From: Acidimicrobiia bacterium
Lineage (GTDB): Bacteria; Actinomycetota; Acidimicrobiia; Acidimicrobiales; Acidimicrobilacustridaceae
DNA length: 12,757 bases
NCBI GenBank assembly: GCA_018882825.1
Contig: VERC01000040.1
Location: forward strand, 1 to 12,757
Direction of reading: 5' to 3'
A program made the translations under genes and the position numbers. Numbering within the stretch: the first letter of the stretch is position 1; every line of letters starts with the position of its first letter. The notes below the pieces were generated by a model that saw only the letters and a program-made list of their open reading frames with translations, had not been told where the DNA came from and searched no databases. Below are positions 12,647 through 12,757 of the stretch, piece after piece.

Positions 12647-12757
12647 ATGAGCAGCGACCGTGATCTGGTGGTGCTCGGTGCCGGGATGCACCCATGGGGC
12701 AAGTGGGGGCAGAACTTCGTGGAGTACGGACTCGTCGCCGCCCGCGCGGCACTGGCC
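12647..12757 (+). CDS. Thiolase-like / lipid-transfer acyl-CoA protein (5' fragment)
   Basis: Only the first 37 codons are present: ATG 12647, MSSDRDLVVLGAGMHPWGKW and then GQNFVEYGLVAARAAL. The V-V-L-G-x-G-M-H-x-W-G-K-W-G start, with an early helix ending in AARAAL, is typical of thiolase-superfamily lipid-transfer proteins (SCP2-thiolase/Ltp type) paired with DUF35 subunits. The gene begins 1 bp after the DUF35 stop and is preceded by GGAAAGGA, so the two are translated from one message. Catalytic residues lie beyond the window, so thiolase and retro-aldolase activity cannot be told apart. Confidence 0.82.
   Translation, partial: MSSDRDLVVLGAGMHPWGKWGQNFVEYGLVAARAALA

Overview
The window is uniformly GC-rich. 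It carries a high-GC actinobacterial gene set: a DUF222/13E12-type HNH protein, an actinobacterial LexA (Cheo) box, an F420/FMN split-barrel protein, a neocarzinostatin-fold domain and a DUF35-thiolase pair. Many GTG starts, few Shine-Dalgarno sites and repeated TANNNT hexamers 6-8 nt before start codons also fit Actinomycetota. The mix of secreted CSLREA/choice-of-anchor-type beta-helix proteins with lipid/steroid-type acyl-CoA genes suggests an Acidimicrobiia-like lineage. That placement is inference, not proof.

Layout, left to right. A beta-helix surface protein (minus strand) runs off the left edge. The following gap holds what looks like the last ~36 codons of a TesB-like acyl-CoA thioesterase. 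Next come two coupled plus-strand genes, a PNPOx-like split-barrel protein and a four-helix membrane protein. The membrane protein gene converges on, and overlaps by 26 bp, a minus-strand DUF222-HNH endonuclease gene. A perfect SOS box covers the start codon of that gene. Divergent from it is a row of plus-strand genes for exported proteins: an alpha/beta-hydrolase lipoprotein with a C-terminal neocarzinostatin-like domain, lipoprotein copy 1, an eight-repeat Cys-rich secreted protein, and lipoprotein copy 2 (a clear duplicate of copy 1). A minus-strand MFS transporter follows. Divergent from that, across a 67-bp spacer holding a 37-bp imperfect dyad, is a second secreted beta-helix protein. 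The right edge begins an acyl-CoA metabolism operon: a DUF35 Zn-ribbon/OB-fold protein and the first 37 codons of a thiolase-like partner.

The centre of the window (about 3.9-9.1 kb, plus both beta-helix genes) is therefore a cluster of exported, mostly uncharacterised proteins. Its most unusual point is that two structurally unrelated secreted proteins, the Cys-repeat protein and the right-hand beta-helix protein, end in nearly the same 12-residue tail, P-[DE]-P-A-P-[IV]-[PA]-P-[RT]-F-T-G-stop. This may be an undescribed C-terminal sorting or attachment tag. The duplicated lipoprotein bracketing the repeat protein is the second candidate for a novel system. No tRNA, rRNA, CRISPR array, insertion sequence or phage gene was seen.
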